Shown: piece by piece, positions 51,462 through 60,344 of the stretch
Layout: every line of letters begins with the position of its first letter
Numbering within the stretch: position 1 is the first letter of the stretch
Source: Sphingomonas sp. HMP9
Lineage (GTDB): Bacteria; Pseudomonadota; Alphaproteobacteria; Sphingomonadales; Sphingomonadaceae
Direction: 5' to 3'
Assembly: GCF_013374115.1 (NCBI RefSeq)
Contig: NZ_AP022673.1
Location: forward strand, 1,516,501-1,580,500
DNA length: 64,000 nt
Made by a program: the position numbers and the translations under genes
The notes under the pieces: generated by a model
What the model was told of the DNA's origin: nothing
The model's database searches: none
The model's input: only the letters and a program-made list of their open reading frames with translations

Positions 51462-51534
51462 GTCTGGCTTTCGGCAGTGTAGGGGGCGGTCATGGGCGTT
51501 GCGATGATGCCCTGTTCACTCATGCCCTGTCGGA

Positions 51535-52071
51535 TCATGATGACGCCACGTCGGACTTGCCGGTCTTGTCGTCAGGATGACGCACGGTCGACCCTGACGT
51601 ATCCAACGGCGAATCGAACAGGTCCGCGCCGCGATCGGCGACCGGATGGTGATCCTGCTCGGACGCCACCGGCGACGTGTGACTCGGCGCGGCGGCAACC
51701 ACCGGCTTCTCGACCATCACCGGCTCGCTCGTATGATCGTCGGAATAGTCGGTGGACCGATAATCCCGCCGATGCTCCTCGGTCTCCGGCGAATGCACGA
51801 CCTGCGTGGTATCCGCCGCCGCGTCGGCGCCAGTCTGCGGGTGTTCGCGCATGATGCGTTCGTTTTCCGACGCCCAGCGCTTCTCCATCTCTTCGAGTTC
51901 GGCCTCGCGGACCATCGAATCGAAGCCCGAGCGGAACTGCCGTGCGACGCCCCGCGCCTTGCCGACCCAATAGCCGACCACGCGCATCGCTTTGGGCAGA
52001 TCCTTGGGACCGATCACGACAAGCGCGACGAAGGCCACGAGCAGAAACTCGGAGGGCGCGATATCGAACAT
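51535..52071 (-). CDS. tatB: Sec-independent translocase subunit TatB
   Basis: 178 residues. N-terminal membrane helix and hinge (MFDIAPSEFLLVAFVALVVIGPKDLPK), then an amphipathic helix (MRVVGYWVGKARGVARQF) and a long acidic, proline- and histidine-containing tail. It binds TatC and hands substrates to TatA. Gap of 38 bp to tatA. Confidence 0.93.
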   Translation of the reverse strand: MFDIAPSEFLLVAFVALVVIGPKDLPKAMRVVGYWVGKARGVARQFRSGFDSMVREAELEEMEKRWASENERIMREHPQTGADAAADTTQVVHSPETEEHRRDYRSTDYSDDHTSEPVMVEKPVVAAAPSHTSPVASEQDHHPVADRGADLFDSPLDTSGSTVRHPDDKTGKSDVASS

Positions 52072-52109
52072 TCAGCCGCGCCTATCTAGGGTCGTCAACT
52101 CTGCCGGCT

Positions 52110-52355
52110 TCAGGCAGGACGGTCGTCACGGACGCGATTGCCGTCGCGATCGAACGCGGGATCGGCCGTCTTCTGCGCCTCGATCCGGGCCGACGGCTTG
52201 GCAGGCGTCTCGTCGTCGTTCTCGGACATGCCCTTCTTGAAGTTCTTCACACCCTTGGCGACGTCGCCCATCAGGTTCGAGAATCGGCCACCGCCGAGAA
52301 GGAGGATCGCGACGACCGCGAGAACGAGCAAGTGAATCGGGCTAAAACCGCCCAT
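52110..52355 (-). CDS. tatA: Sec-independent translocase subunit TatA
   Basis: 81 residues. Membrane helix SPIHLLVLAVVAILLLGGG, then the F-G-like hinge and an amphipathic helix (FSNLMGDVAKGVKNFKKGM), followed by a charged tail. TatA forms the translocating assembly. It is 35 bp after scpB. Confidence 0.94.
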   Translation of the reverse strand: MGGFSPIHLLVLAVVAILLLGGGRFSNLMGDVAKGVKNFKKGMSENDDETPAKPSARIEAQKTADPAFDRDGNRVRDDRPA

Positions 52356-52390
52356 GGCAATTCTCCTGGAAACTGAACCCTATCTAGGCC

Positions 52391-53017
52391 TCATCCGGCC
52401 GCTTTGCCAGCGATCTTGCCATGCTCCGCGCCATCCTCCCCGCGATCCCCGTCATGCCCCTCGCCGTCGTCGAGCCGGTCGAAGGCAAGATCGACCGGAT
52501 CAAGCAGTCCAGCGGCGCGCAAATCGTCGATTCCCGGCAGGTCGCGGCGGCTCTGGAGGCCGAAATGGACGAGGAATGCCGGGGTCGTCGCGAACATCAG
52601 CGGACGTCCCGGCACTTCGCGGCGCCCGGCTGGCTTCACCCAGCCCGCTTCCATCAGGACATCGAGCGTCCCCTTGGAGATCTGTACGCCGCGAATCGCC
52701 TCGATCTCGGCGCGCGTCACGGGTTCGTGATAGGCGATGATCGCCAGCGTCTCGATTCCTGCGCGGCTGAGACGGCGCGGTTCCTCGCGGTCCCGGCGGA
52801 GCATGTGCGCCATGTCGGAGGCGGTCTGGAACTGCCAGCGGTCGCCGCGTCGAACGACGTTGATACCGCGACCGGCATAGTCGGCGGTCAGTCGGTCGAG
52901 GGCCGCGCGGACGTCGCCGGAGTCGATATGCGCGCGGATCGCATCGATCGTCAGCGGCGCCTCGGCCGCGAACAGGACGGCCTCGACGGCGCGTATGACA
53001 TCGTTGGGCGGAGTCAC
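52391..53017 (-). CDS. scpB: Segregation and condensation protein B
   Basis: 208 residues. Winged-helix pair: VEAVLFAAEAPLTIDAIRAHI at the start and SRAGIETLAIIAYHEPVTRAEIEAIRGVQISKGTLDVLME in the second domain, the family signature. With ScpA and SMC it organises the chromosome. Its ATG overlaps the scpA stop by 4 bp. Confidence 0.95.
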   Translation of the reverse strand: MTPPNDVIRAVEAVLFAAEAPLTIDAIRAHIDSGDVRAALDRLTADYAGRGINVVRRGDRWQFQTASDMAHMLRRDREEPRRLSRAGIETLAIIAYHEPVTRAEIEAIRGVQISKGTLDVLMEAGWVKPAGRREVPGRPLMFATTPAFLVHFGLQSRRDLPGIDDLRAAGLLDPVDLAFDRLDDGEGHDGDRGEDGAEHGKIAGKAAG

Positions 53018-53736
53018 GCGCGGGCTCTCAGATACAGCGGCGCGAAGGGTGACGCCTGCCGCAGCTCGATTCTGCCCTGTCGCGCGAGTTCGAGTGCCGC
53101 GACGAAGCTCGACGCCAGCGCGGATCGCCTCAGACGCTCGCCCGCTTCGGGCAGGAAGCTTTCGATCACGCTCCAGTCGATCCGCTCGCCGACCAGCATC
53201 GACACACGCTCGAGCGCCGCCTCCAGCGTCATCACCTCGCGGTCGGCAACGACGTGCATCACCGGTCGCGTCCGCGCGGTAATGCGACCGTAGGCAGCGA
53301 TCAGGTCGAAAATCTCAGCCTGCCAGGACGTCTTGCGTACCGTCCGCAACCCTTCCGGTGCCCCGCGCAGGAACACGTCGCGCCCGGTCCGGTCGCGCGC
53401 CACGAGCCGCGCGCCGGCTTCCCGCATCGCGCTCAGCCTTTCAAGCCTCAGTTGCAGGCGTAGCGCGAGCTCCTCGGGATCGGGCTCCGCGAGCGGATCG
53501 CGTGGCAGCAACAACGCCGACTTCAGATAAGCGAGCCACGCCGCCATCACGAGATAGTCCGCGGCGAGTTCGAGCTTCAGCGCACGCGCCGAGTCGACAT
53601 ACGCCAGATACTGCTCGACCAGCGCGAGGATCGAGATCTTCCGCAGATCCACCTTCTGCCCGCGTGCAAGCGACAGCAGCAGATCGAGCGGCCCCTCCCA
53701 TCCGTCGAGGTCCAGGGTCAGTTGCGCGTCGTCCAT
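53014..53736 (-). CDS. scpA: Segregation and condensation protein A (kleisin)
   Basis: 240 residues. The N-terminal kleisin block LDGWEGPLDLLLSLARGQKVDLRKISI and LAADYLVMAAWLAYLKSALLLP are diagnostic; the C-terminal winged helix follows. It bridges SMC heads. In many alphaproteobacteria nagZ is directly upstream; here a ParD-like gene and a methionine aminopeptidase gene on the other strand lie between. Confidence 0.95.
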   Translation of the reverse strand: MDDAQLTLDLDGWEGPLDLLLSLARGQKVDLRKISILALVEQYLAYVDSARALKLELAADYLVMAAWLAYLKSALLLPRDPLAEPDPEELALRLQLRLERLSAMREAGARLVARDRTGRDVFLRGAPEGLRTVRKTSWQAEIFDLIAAYGRITARTRPVMHVVADREVMTLEAALERVSMLVGERIDWSVIESFLPEAGERLRRSALASSFVAALELARQGRIELRQASPFAPLYLRARA

Positions 53737-53781
53737 CGCGGGACGCTACAGTGCGCGCCGCCGGGCATCCAGCCATGACGT

Positions 53782-53810
53782 TTGACGCGTCGTCATACGA
53801 ACCGTATACG
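53782..53810 (+). promoter_or_regulatory. Promoter and palindromic operator of the ParD-like/MetAP pair
   Basis: TTGACG (53782-53787), 17-bp spacer, TATACG (53805-53810). The inverted repeat ATACG-AAC-CGTAT (53795-53807) overlaps the spacer and -10, where an autoregulating antitoxin would bind. Confidence 0.5.
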
Positions 53811-53842
53811 TTCCATATGGTCGACATGGTATTGGGGATGGT

Positions 53843-54049
53843 ATGGGTATCGTGAAGATCGACGACGCGCTGCACGAGGACGCGCGGCGCGCGAGCCAGG
53901 TCTTGTGCCGCTCGATCAATGCGCAGGCCGAGTTCTGGATGAAGATCGGCATGCTCGCCGAGGCCAACCCGACGCTCTCGTTCAACGATATCGTCACCGC
54001 GCAACTCGCCGCGGCCTCGTTCCGCGTCTGCGACACTGCAGCTGCCTGA
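53843..54049 (+). CDS. ParD-like antitoxin family protein
   Basis: 68 residues. MGIVKIDDALHEDARRASQVLCRSINAQAEFW is a ribbon-helix-helix style N-terminus and fits the ParD-like (PF11903) family of putative type II antitoxins. The rest (MKIGMLAEANPTLSFNDIV) is typical of that family too. It is one base from the next gene, a methionine aminopeptidase, where a toxin would be expected. Its promoter carries a palindrome. Confidence 0.75.
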   Translation: MGIVKIDDALHEDARRASQVLCRSINAQAEFWMKIGMLAEANPTLSFNDIVTAQLAAASFRVCDTAAA

Positions 54050-54050
54050 G

Positions 54051-54824
54051 ATGGTAAAGACGCCGGCCGAACTGGCACTGATGCGCGTATCGGGCGCATT
54101 GCTCGCCTCGGTTTTCGAGATGCTCGACGCGCAAGATCTCGCGGGGCGGTCGACGCTACAGGTCAATGACATGGTCGACCGCTTCATCACACACACCCTC
54201 GCCGCACGGCCCGCGAGCAAGGGGCAACATGGCTTCGAATACGTCCTGAACAGTTCGATCAACCACGTCGTCTGTCACGGCGTGCCGAGCGCGCATGACG
54301 TCATGCACGATGGCGACATCGTCAACCTCGACATCACTTTGGAGAAGAACGGGTTCATCGCTGATTCCAGCAAGACGTACGTGGTCGGCACCCCGCCGCC
54401 CGCCGCCAAGAGCTTGGTGCGGGTCGCGCAGGAGGCGATGTGGCAAGGCATTCGGCAGGTCCGGGCGGGCGCGCACCTTGGCGACATCGGCTTCGCGATC
54501 GAGCGACATGCGAAGAAGAACGGCTATTCGGTGGTCCGCGACTATTGCGGCCACGGCATCGGCCGCGAGATGCACGAGGACCCAGAAGTGCTCAATTTCG
54601 GGCGCACAGGCACGGGCATGATGCTGCGCGAGGGAATGGTCTTCACGATCGAACCGATGATCAACCAGGGCACGCGGAAGGTCTCGACCGAGGATGACGG
54701 GTGGACGGTGGTAACCGACGACGGCAAGCTTTCGGCGCAGTTCGAACATACGGTGGCGGTAACGAGGGACGGCGTCGAGGTGCTGACGTTGCGGGAAGAC
54801 GAGCGGGCGCGGGGGTTGGCGTAA
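54051..54824 (+). CDS. map: Type I methionine aminopeptidase, linked to a ParD-like gene
   Basis: 257 residues with the full pita-bread metal site: His76, Asp94, Asp105, His168, Glu201 and Glu232, seen in CHGVP, NLDITLE, ADSSK, CGHGIG, IEPM and FEHT. It removes the initiator methionine from new proteins. The sequence starts at the catalytic domain and has no zinc-finger extension. Its linkage to a ParD-like gene with a 1-bp gap suggests it is not the housekeeping copy, but no other map is in this window to compare. Confidence 0.9.
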   Translation: MVKTPAELALMRVSGALLASVFEMLDAQDLAGRSTLQVNDMVDRFITHTLAARPASKGQHGFEYVLNSSINHVVCHGVPSAHDVMHDGDIVNLDITLEKNGFIADSSKTYVVGTPPPAAKSLVRVAQEAMWQGIRQVRAGAHLGDIGFAIERHAKKNGYSVVRDYCGHGIGREMHEDPEVLNFGRTGTGMMLREGMVFTIEPMINQGTRKVSTEDDGWTVVTDDGKLSAQFEHTVAVTRDGVEVLTLREDERARGLA

Positions 54825-54833
54825 TGTGTGAAG

Positions 54834-54939
54834 GCCACCCCGGCGAAGGCCGGGGCCCAATTGGGGGACGTTGCTAACTGACGTTGCGCGCCGTTACCTT
54901 GACCTTTCCGGTTGGCGAGCGGCCTCTGCCGGGGCAGTG
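54834..54939. repeat. REP pair element, class A copy 4
   Basis: Left arm CCACCCCGGCGAAGGCCGGG with CCCAATTGGG, middle GCTAACTGA ... CCGTTACCTTGACCTTTCC, right arm degenerate (CGGCCTCTGCCGGGGCAG). Between the convergent map and nagZ genes. Confidence 0.8.
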
Positions 54940-54974
54940 AATTACGGAGCGCGCTCTACTACCCGCAAGTCATT

Positions 54975-55976
54975 TCAAACCCGCGCCAGCAACGTATCCC
55001 GCGTAGCAATTAGCGCCGCGAAGTCGCCCTTACCCGTCCCGACCGACGCCATCGCCCGATCGAGCCGATCCCGCGACGCCTCCGAAATCTCCCCCAGGCG
55101 TCCCGCGATCTCGACCATCTCGTCCATGCGGGCCCAGCAGTCGAGCACGAGATCGCAGCCGGCCGCGATCGCACCTGCGGCCTTGTCGCCCGCGGTCCCG
55201 GACAGCGCCTTCATGTCGATGTCGTCGGTCATCAGCAGCCCGTCGAAGCCGATCCGCTGGCGGATGATCCGCTCGATCACGATCGGCGACAGCGTCGCGG
55301 GGCGATCGGCGTCCCAAGCATCGAAGACGATGTGCGATGTCATCCCCATCGGCGCCCGGGCAAGTGTACGGAAGGGTTCGAGGTCGATCTCCAACTCCGC
55401 ATCGGTCGCAGTGACGGTCGGCAGGTGATGATGCGTGTCGACTTTCGCCCGGCCATGACCTGGCATGTGCTTCACCACGCCGACGACGCCGCCCTCTGCC
55501 AGTCCCTCCAGCGTTGCGCGGCCGAGCGCCGCCACCCGCATCGGGTCCGACCCGAACGCACGCGACGCCACCGCTTCGGTCGTGTCGGACTGCGACACGT
55601 CGAGCAGCGGCGCGCAGTCGACCGTGATGCCGACCTCGCTGAGCATCACCCCCAGGGCCTGCCCGTTCGCGCGCGCCGCCTGGATCGCGGTCATGGGCGC
55701 GCGCTCATACGCCGCGTCGAACACCGGCCCCGCCGGAAACGCCGGCCATTCGGGCGGGCCCATTCGCGCCACGCGCCCGCCCTCCTGGTCGATCAGGATC
55801 GCGAGATCGTCGCGTCCAGCCAGCGCGCGCAATGAATCCGTCAGCGCGCGGACCTGCGCGCGGTCGACGATGTTGCGCTTGAACAGGATGTAGCCCGCTG
55901 GCTCGCACGCGGCGAAGAACGCGCGCTCGGCAGCCGTGAGGACGAGGCCGGACAGGCCGAAGATGACGGGCTTCAT
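54975..55976 (-). CDS. nagZ: Beta-N-acetylhexosaminidase NagZ
   Basis: 333 residues, family GH3. The signature KHMPGHGRAKVDTHHHLP is at about 169-186, with the catalytic His loop; the nucleophile is the aspartate in LLMTDDIDMKAL. IDQEGGRVARM near residue 62 is also typical. It removes GlcNAc from anhydro-muropeptides in cell-wall recycling, the same pathway as LdcA encoded earlier in the window. Confidence 0.95.
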   Translation of the reverse strand: MKPVIFGLSGLVLTAAERAFFAACEPAGYILFKRNIVDRAQVRALTDSLRALAGRDDLAILIDQEGGRVARMGPPEWPAFPAGPVFDAAYERAPMTAIQAARANGQALGVMLSEVGITVDCAPLLDVSQSDTTEAVASRAFGSDPMRVAALGRATLEGLAEGGVVGVVKHMPGHGRAKVDTHHHLPTVTATDAELEIDLEPFRTLARAPMGMTSHIVFDAWDADRPATLSPIVIERIIRQRIGFDGLLMTDDIDMKALSGTAGDKAAGAIAAGCDLVLDCWARMDEMVEIAGRLGEISEASRDRLDRAMASVGTGKGDFAALIATRDTLLARV

Positions 55977-56025
55977 GACTGGGTCCTAAACCGAAAGCCT
56001 GCCCTTACCGTGCAGCCGGGCAAGG

Positions 56026-56136
56026 GTCACCTCCCCGGCGCAGGCCGGGGCCCGGTTGGGGGACGAAAATACCCAAGGAATGTCCTGCGTCACGACGGCG
56101 TTTCCACCTGCACCCCGGCCTTCGCCGGGGCGGTGC
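56026..56136. repeat. REP pair element, class A copy 5
   Basis: CACCTCCCCGGCGCAGGCCGG at the left and CCCCGGCCTTCGCCGGGG at the right, inverse of each other, about 55 bp of middle ending CGGCGTTTCCACC. It lies between nagZ and tamB, both on the minus strand. Confidence 0.85.
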
Positions 56137-56174
56137 TGCCTCGCAGGGATCGGATCCGAGCAATGGAATGTCCC

Positions 56175-59100
56175 TTAATAATCCTTCGACACGCGCACGT
56201 TCACGCTCTGGCGGCCGAGCGTCGAGATGCTCGACAGCAGCGACAGCCAGCGCGTGACCTGGAACTCGACCTGGGTCGCCGAATAGCCCTGCCCGTCGGT
56301 GACGATCTCCGCATACAGCCGGCGCGTGACGTATTTGCCCGCCGCGATCGACGTCCCCTGCCCGGTCTGCGGATCGGCAGGCAGGATTCGCAGCCGGTCG
56401 AGCCCTGCGGCGCGACGCACCGCGTTGATCGGGTTGAGCCCGCTTCCGCCGCCCTGCAACGCCGCCACCGCCGCCGCCAGCTGCAACGCCTCGGGCGCCG
56501 ACAAATTGGTGATCGAGGTGCCGAACAGCAGCCGCGACAGCAGCTCGTCCTCGGGCAGAGCGGGCGTGCTGGTGAAGCCGATCTCGGGTTTCAGCGCATA
56601 GCCGGTCACCCGGATCGACGCGCTGAGCCCGGTCGAATCCGCATTCGCCTCGATATCGAGCGCGGGGTTGGCCGGCACCTGTCCGTCGAACCGGATCACG
56701 CCGCGCGACAATTCGAACTGCCGACCGGCGAATTCGTAATCGCCGCGGATCAGCGTCGCGCGGCCGGTGATCGCGGGGTTCTCGGGCTGGCCGGCGATCT
56801 GGAGGTTGGCGGACCATTCGCTGGTCAGCCCCAGGCCGCTCACCATCACCTGGTTCGGCGCGCGTGCCTTGACTGCCAGCGTCCAGGGCTTGGTCCGCGC
56901 CTCGACCTCCTCGCCGCCGTCGGGCAGGTTGATCTCGCGGATGTTGAGCTGCGGCACCGCGCTCGCGGCGGTCGCCTGGCCGAGGCGATAGCGGCTCTTG
57001 TCGAGTACCACGTCGCCGGCGATCGTGCCGCCCGAGCCGTTCGACTTGAACGTCAGCGGCCCGGACACGGTCGCGCCGATATCGTCGCGGTTGATCATCA
57101 CCGCCTTGTCGGCCTGCAGCGTCAGGTCGAGGCCGACCCCGTTGGCGGCAGCGAACTCGAACTGGCCGGTGCCGGTAACGCGCCCGCCCTTGCCCGCGTC
57201 CGCGCCGAACCGATCGATCACGAGCCGCGAACCACCGAAGCGGCCGCTCGCCTGGACGTTGGACAGCACGGTACCGGTGGTCGCGCTCTCGATCCGCGCG
57301 CCGTTTGCCTGGACGATGCCGCGCAGCGTCGGGTTGGCGAGCGTGCCGACGACGTCCGCACCGATCGCGACCGGGCCCGACAGGTCGAACAATTCGACCC
57401 CGGTGAGCCGCCAGAGCGTGTCGGCCGGGCCGCTGTACCGCAGCTGCCCGAACAGGCGCGCGTTGATGATGCGCGCGGCAAGGTCGCCCCCTCCGGAATT
57501 GGGCCCCAGCGGCGCAAGCTGCGCCTGGGCGCGGCCGATCGCCTTGCCGCCCGACGCGATCACCGCGCGCACCCCAAGCTTGTCGGGCGATAGCACCGCG
57601 GCGACGCCGACGTCGATCGGACGCGACGACAGGACGAGGCCGGCGCGGGCGAGACCGCGTATGGTGAGGTCGGCCTTGCCGGTCGGCGCGGCACCGTTCG
57701 CGGTGGCGAAGTTGAGGCGCCCCGACGCCGAGCCGCTGAGCCCGAGGCCGGGATAGCCGATGTCGAGCAGGGCAAGCGGCATCCGCGTCAGACTTGCATC
57801 GATCGCGGTGGTGGTGCCGGTGAACAGCCCGCCGACCTGCGCCTCGCCGCCGCCGAAGCTGAGCTTGGTCGGCGCGAGGTGCCAGCCGTCCTCGGCCTGC
57901 GTCAGCACCGCGGGCGTGAGCAGTTTCAGCGGGCGGCCATCGAGCGTGCCCTGCGCGGCGATCGCATAGCTGTTGGCGGTGACCTGCGTGACGCTCTGGA
58001 TATCGAACGCGCGGCCGCGGGAGCCGGCGATCGATGCCTTGATCGTGCCTATCCCGCCTCTGAGTGACGCCGCGCCGTTGAACCGTGCGAGGCTGAGCGC
58101 GCCGTGACGCAGGCCGAGGCCGGTCGCGGTCGCCTCGATCGAGGTGCCAGCGGGATCGAGCAATGTGACGAAATCGAGCTTGCCCTGGCGCAGCGCGACG
58201 GTGTCGAGAGTCGCGGCCTTGGCGGCGAGATGGCCTTCGATTCGCTGGATGGTGCCGACCGGACGAAACAGGAGTTCGCCCGAGATACCGCCGCCCGCGA
58301 CCGCCAGTTGTCCGTTGAAGCCGCCATCGACCACCGCGATGGAACCGCTGGCCTTGGTACCGGCGACGTTCAACGCCGCGACCTGGATCGTCGCGCCGGC
58401 GCCCGGCGGCAACAGGATCGCGCCATTGGTCGTGAACGGCCCGAGCCGCGATCCGCCCGCCGCAGTGAACGCGAAGCCCTGCGGTGTCGGATCGAGATGC
58501 GCGCGGACGTTCGTCAGGCCGAGCGTCGCATTGGGACTGGCGAAGACGAGGTCGAGCGTCGGCTTCTCGATCTGGCCGTCGAGTTTCAGAGTCACCGGAC
58601 CATATGTCTGCTGGCGCCCGCCGCCCTCGAAGTGGAACGTCCCGTCGCGCCTGCGATAGCCGTTGCCGGTCAGGCGGATCTGCGGCGCGGTCAGCACGAG
58701 GTTGGTGAAGTGCAGCACGCCGTCGGTGGTGCGTTCGAGATTGGTGGTAATCCGCGGCAACCCGCCCGCCAGGCTGCGGAAGAACGCGTTGTCGAGCCGC
58801 ACCATCTGCGCGCTGCCCTGGCCGATCACGCGCGTGCCGTGGCGGTTAGGGCCGGGCACGACGCGCAGCGTGGACTTGACGTCGACGATGCCGAGGCCGG
58901 GGATCAGATACCGCCCAAGCCCGCCGTTGATACCGACCTCGAACTGGCCGTTGCGCAGGTCGACCGCCAGATTGATGCTGCCGGCAAGCTTGTCCGACCG
59001 CAGCCGCAGTGCGTCGCCGGTCAGCAACGTCGGCGTCACGCGGAGCAGTCCGTCGACCGACAGGTTGCGCAGGATGCCCCCCGCCACGCTGCCGACCCCC

Positions 59101-60344
59101 GTCACGCGCGCCGCGGTAAAGCGGATCGGGACCGTCACGGGCGCCGCGGACAGGCGCCCCTTGCCCGCGGCGTGCGCGTCCTCGAACCCGGTCTGATCGA
59201 ATGCGAACCGGCTGGCGTCCAGGCGGTAGTCGAACGCCGCGGTCGCGAACGGCCCGTCAAGAATTGCGCGGAGTTCGACCATCGCCCCGCTCATGTTGTC
59301 GAACAGCGCGGGCGGTTTCAGTAGCCGCGCCTTGATCCGCACGTCGCGGTACGCGTTGGCGCCGAGATCGATGATGCCCGTCGTATCGACCGCGATCGCC
59401 GGCGTGCGCAGCGACACCGCGCCGTCGAGCCGGCGGTTGGCGAACGTCGCGCTGCCGTTAACGAGCACGCGCGGTGCGGTCAGCCGTTGCAGCCGCCCCT
59501 TCAGCAGCGGCGACGGCGCGAGCGTACCCGACAACGTGTAGCGCCCCGCAACCTGGGCGAGCGCGAGGTCGACGACGCGGGTCGTCCCGATCATGCTGTT
59601 CGCGCGGCCGCTCCATTTCGCCCAGCTGCCGTCGCCGGTGACCGCGAGCGCGACCGGGCCCTTCGCCTTGACCATCCGCGCGAGGACACCGTTGGCCGCC
59701 CCCTTTGCGGCGACGTCGATGTCGAAGCAGTCGCGCGCAGGCTCCGCATCGATCCGCAGCTTCAGATCGTCGCTGCCGGCAACGCGGGCTTTCAGGTCGA
59801 CCAGCGCGCGGCCCGAGCGGATATCGGCGCGCCCGTCGAGCGTCCCGATCCGCTGCGTCCCCAGCACGCGCTTCGCCAGCGTCAGCCGCCCGACCGACAG
59901 CTGGCCGATATGGATATCGAAATCGGGCAGGATCGGGCCACGGGTCTGTGACGGGCGAGTCCGCGGCGTGTGCGTCAGGATCGCGCGATCGACGATCAGC
60001 CGCTGAATTTCGAGTCGGTTCGAGAACCAGTCGAACGGCGACCAGTCGAGGGTGACGTTGGGCGCCTGGAAGACGAGGCCCTCCAGATCGTACACGCGCA
60101 GATCGATCAGCCGGGTATCGCCGTACAGCGACCCGTCGATCCGTCCGACGGTGAAACGCAGCCCGTTCGCGGTCCTGATGGCCGCGATGCGATCCGCCAC
60201 GAAGCGGTGGCCGATGCCGGTGTCGACGATCAGCAACGCCGCGCCGACGATCGCGACCAGCGTCATCACCGCGCCGATGATCCACCGCCACCACGCGATC
60301 CGACGCTTGCGAAGCGGCGGCTCCGGTACGAAATCGTCGCTCAA
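56175..60344 (-). CDS. tamB: TamB-like translocation and assembly protein
   Basis: 1389 residues. N-terminal cytoplasmic arginine/lysine patch (PPLRKRRIAWWRW) and a membrane helix at about 17-37, then more than a thousand residues of repeating beta-strand segments, and a C-terminal TamB (DUF490) domain with ARDVNVRVS-type ending and ALPEDELLSRLLFGTSITNLSAPEALQLA. TamB spans the periplasm and works with an Omp85 protein; here tamA follows upstream in the operon with a 4-bp overlap. Its exact task, lipid transport or outer-membrane protein assembly, is still debated. Confidence 0.92.
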   Translation of the reverse strand: MSDDFVPEPPLRKRRIAWWRWIIGAVMTLVAIVGAALLIVDTGIGHRFVADRIAAIRTANGLRFTVGRIDGSLYGDTRLIDLRVYDLEGLVFQAPNVTLDWSPFDWFSNRLEIQRLIVDRAILTHTPRTRPSQTRGPILPDFDIHIGQLSVGRLTLAKRVLGTQRIGTLDGRADIRSGRALVDLKARVAGSDDLKLRIDAEPARDCFDIDVAAKGAANGVLARMVKAKGPVALAVTGDGSWAKWSGRANSMIGTTRVVDLALAQVAGRYTLSGTLAPSPLLKGRLQRLTAPRVLVNGSATFANRRLDGAVSLRTPAIAVDTTGIIDLGANAYRDVRIKARLLKPPALFDNMSGAMVELRAILDGPFATAAFDYRLDASRFAFDQTGFEDAHAAGKGRLSAAPVTVPIRFTAARVTGVGSVAGGILRNLSVDGLLRVTPTLLTGDALRLRSDKLAGSINLAVDLRNGQFEVGINGGLGRYLIPGLGIVDVKSTLRVVPGPNRHGTRVIGQGSAQMVRLDNAFFRSLAGGLPRITTNLERTTDGVLHFTNLVLTAPQIRLTGNGYRRRDGTFHFEGGGRQQTYGPVTLKLDGQIEKPTLDLVFASPNATLGLTNVRAHLDPTPQGFAFTAAGGSRLGPFTTNGAILLPPGAGATIQVAALNVAGTKASGSIAVVDGGFNGQLAVAGGGISGELLFRPVGTIQRIEGHLAAKAATLDTVALRQGKLDFVTLLDPAGTSIEATATGLGLRHGALSLARFNGAASLRGGIGTIKASIAGSRGRAFDIQSVTQVTANSYAIAAQGTLDGRPLKLLTPAVLTQAEDGWHLAPTKLSFGGGEAQVGGLFTGTTTAIDASLTRMPLALLDIGYPGLGLSGSASGRLNFATANGAAPTGKADLTIRGLARAGLVLSSRPIDVGVAAVLSPDKLGVRAVIASGGKAIGRAQAQLAPLGPNSGGGDLAARIINARLFGQLRYSGPADTLWRLTGVELFDLSGPVAIGADVVGTLANPTLRGIVQANGARIESATTGTVLSNVQASGRFGGSRLVIDRFGADAGKGGRVTGTGQFEFAAANGVGLDLTLQADKAVMINRDDIGATVSGPLTFKSNGSGGTIAGDVVLDKSRYRLGQATAASAVPQLNIREINLPDGGEEVEARTKPWTLAVKARAPNQVMVSGLGLTSEWSANLQIAGQPENPAITGRATLIRGDYEFAGRQFELSRGVIRFDGQVPANPALDIEANADSTGLSASIRVTGYALKPEIGFTSTPALPEDELLSRLLFGTSITNLSAPEALQLAAAVAALQGGGSGLNPINAVRRAAGLDRLRILPADPQTGQGTSIAAGKYVTRRLYAEIVTDGQGYSATQVEFQVTRWLSLLSSISTLGRQSVNVRVSKDY

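Noticed and set aside
3272..56136. Palindromic repeats as parts of a CRISPR array
   Set aside because: The copies are scattered singly over 50 kb, not evenly spaced, and no cas genes are present.
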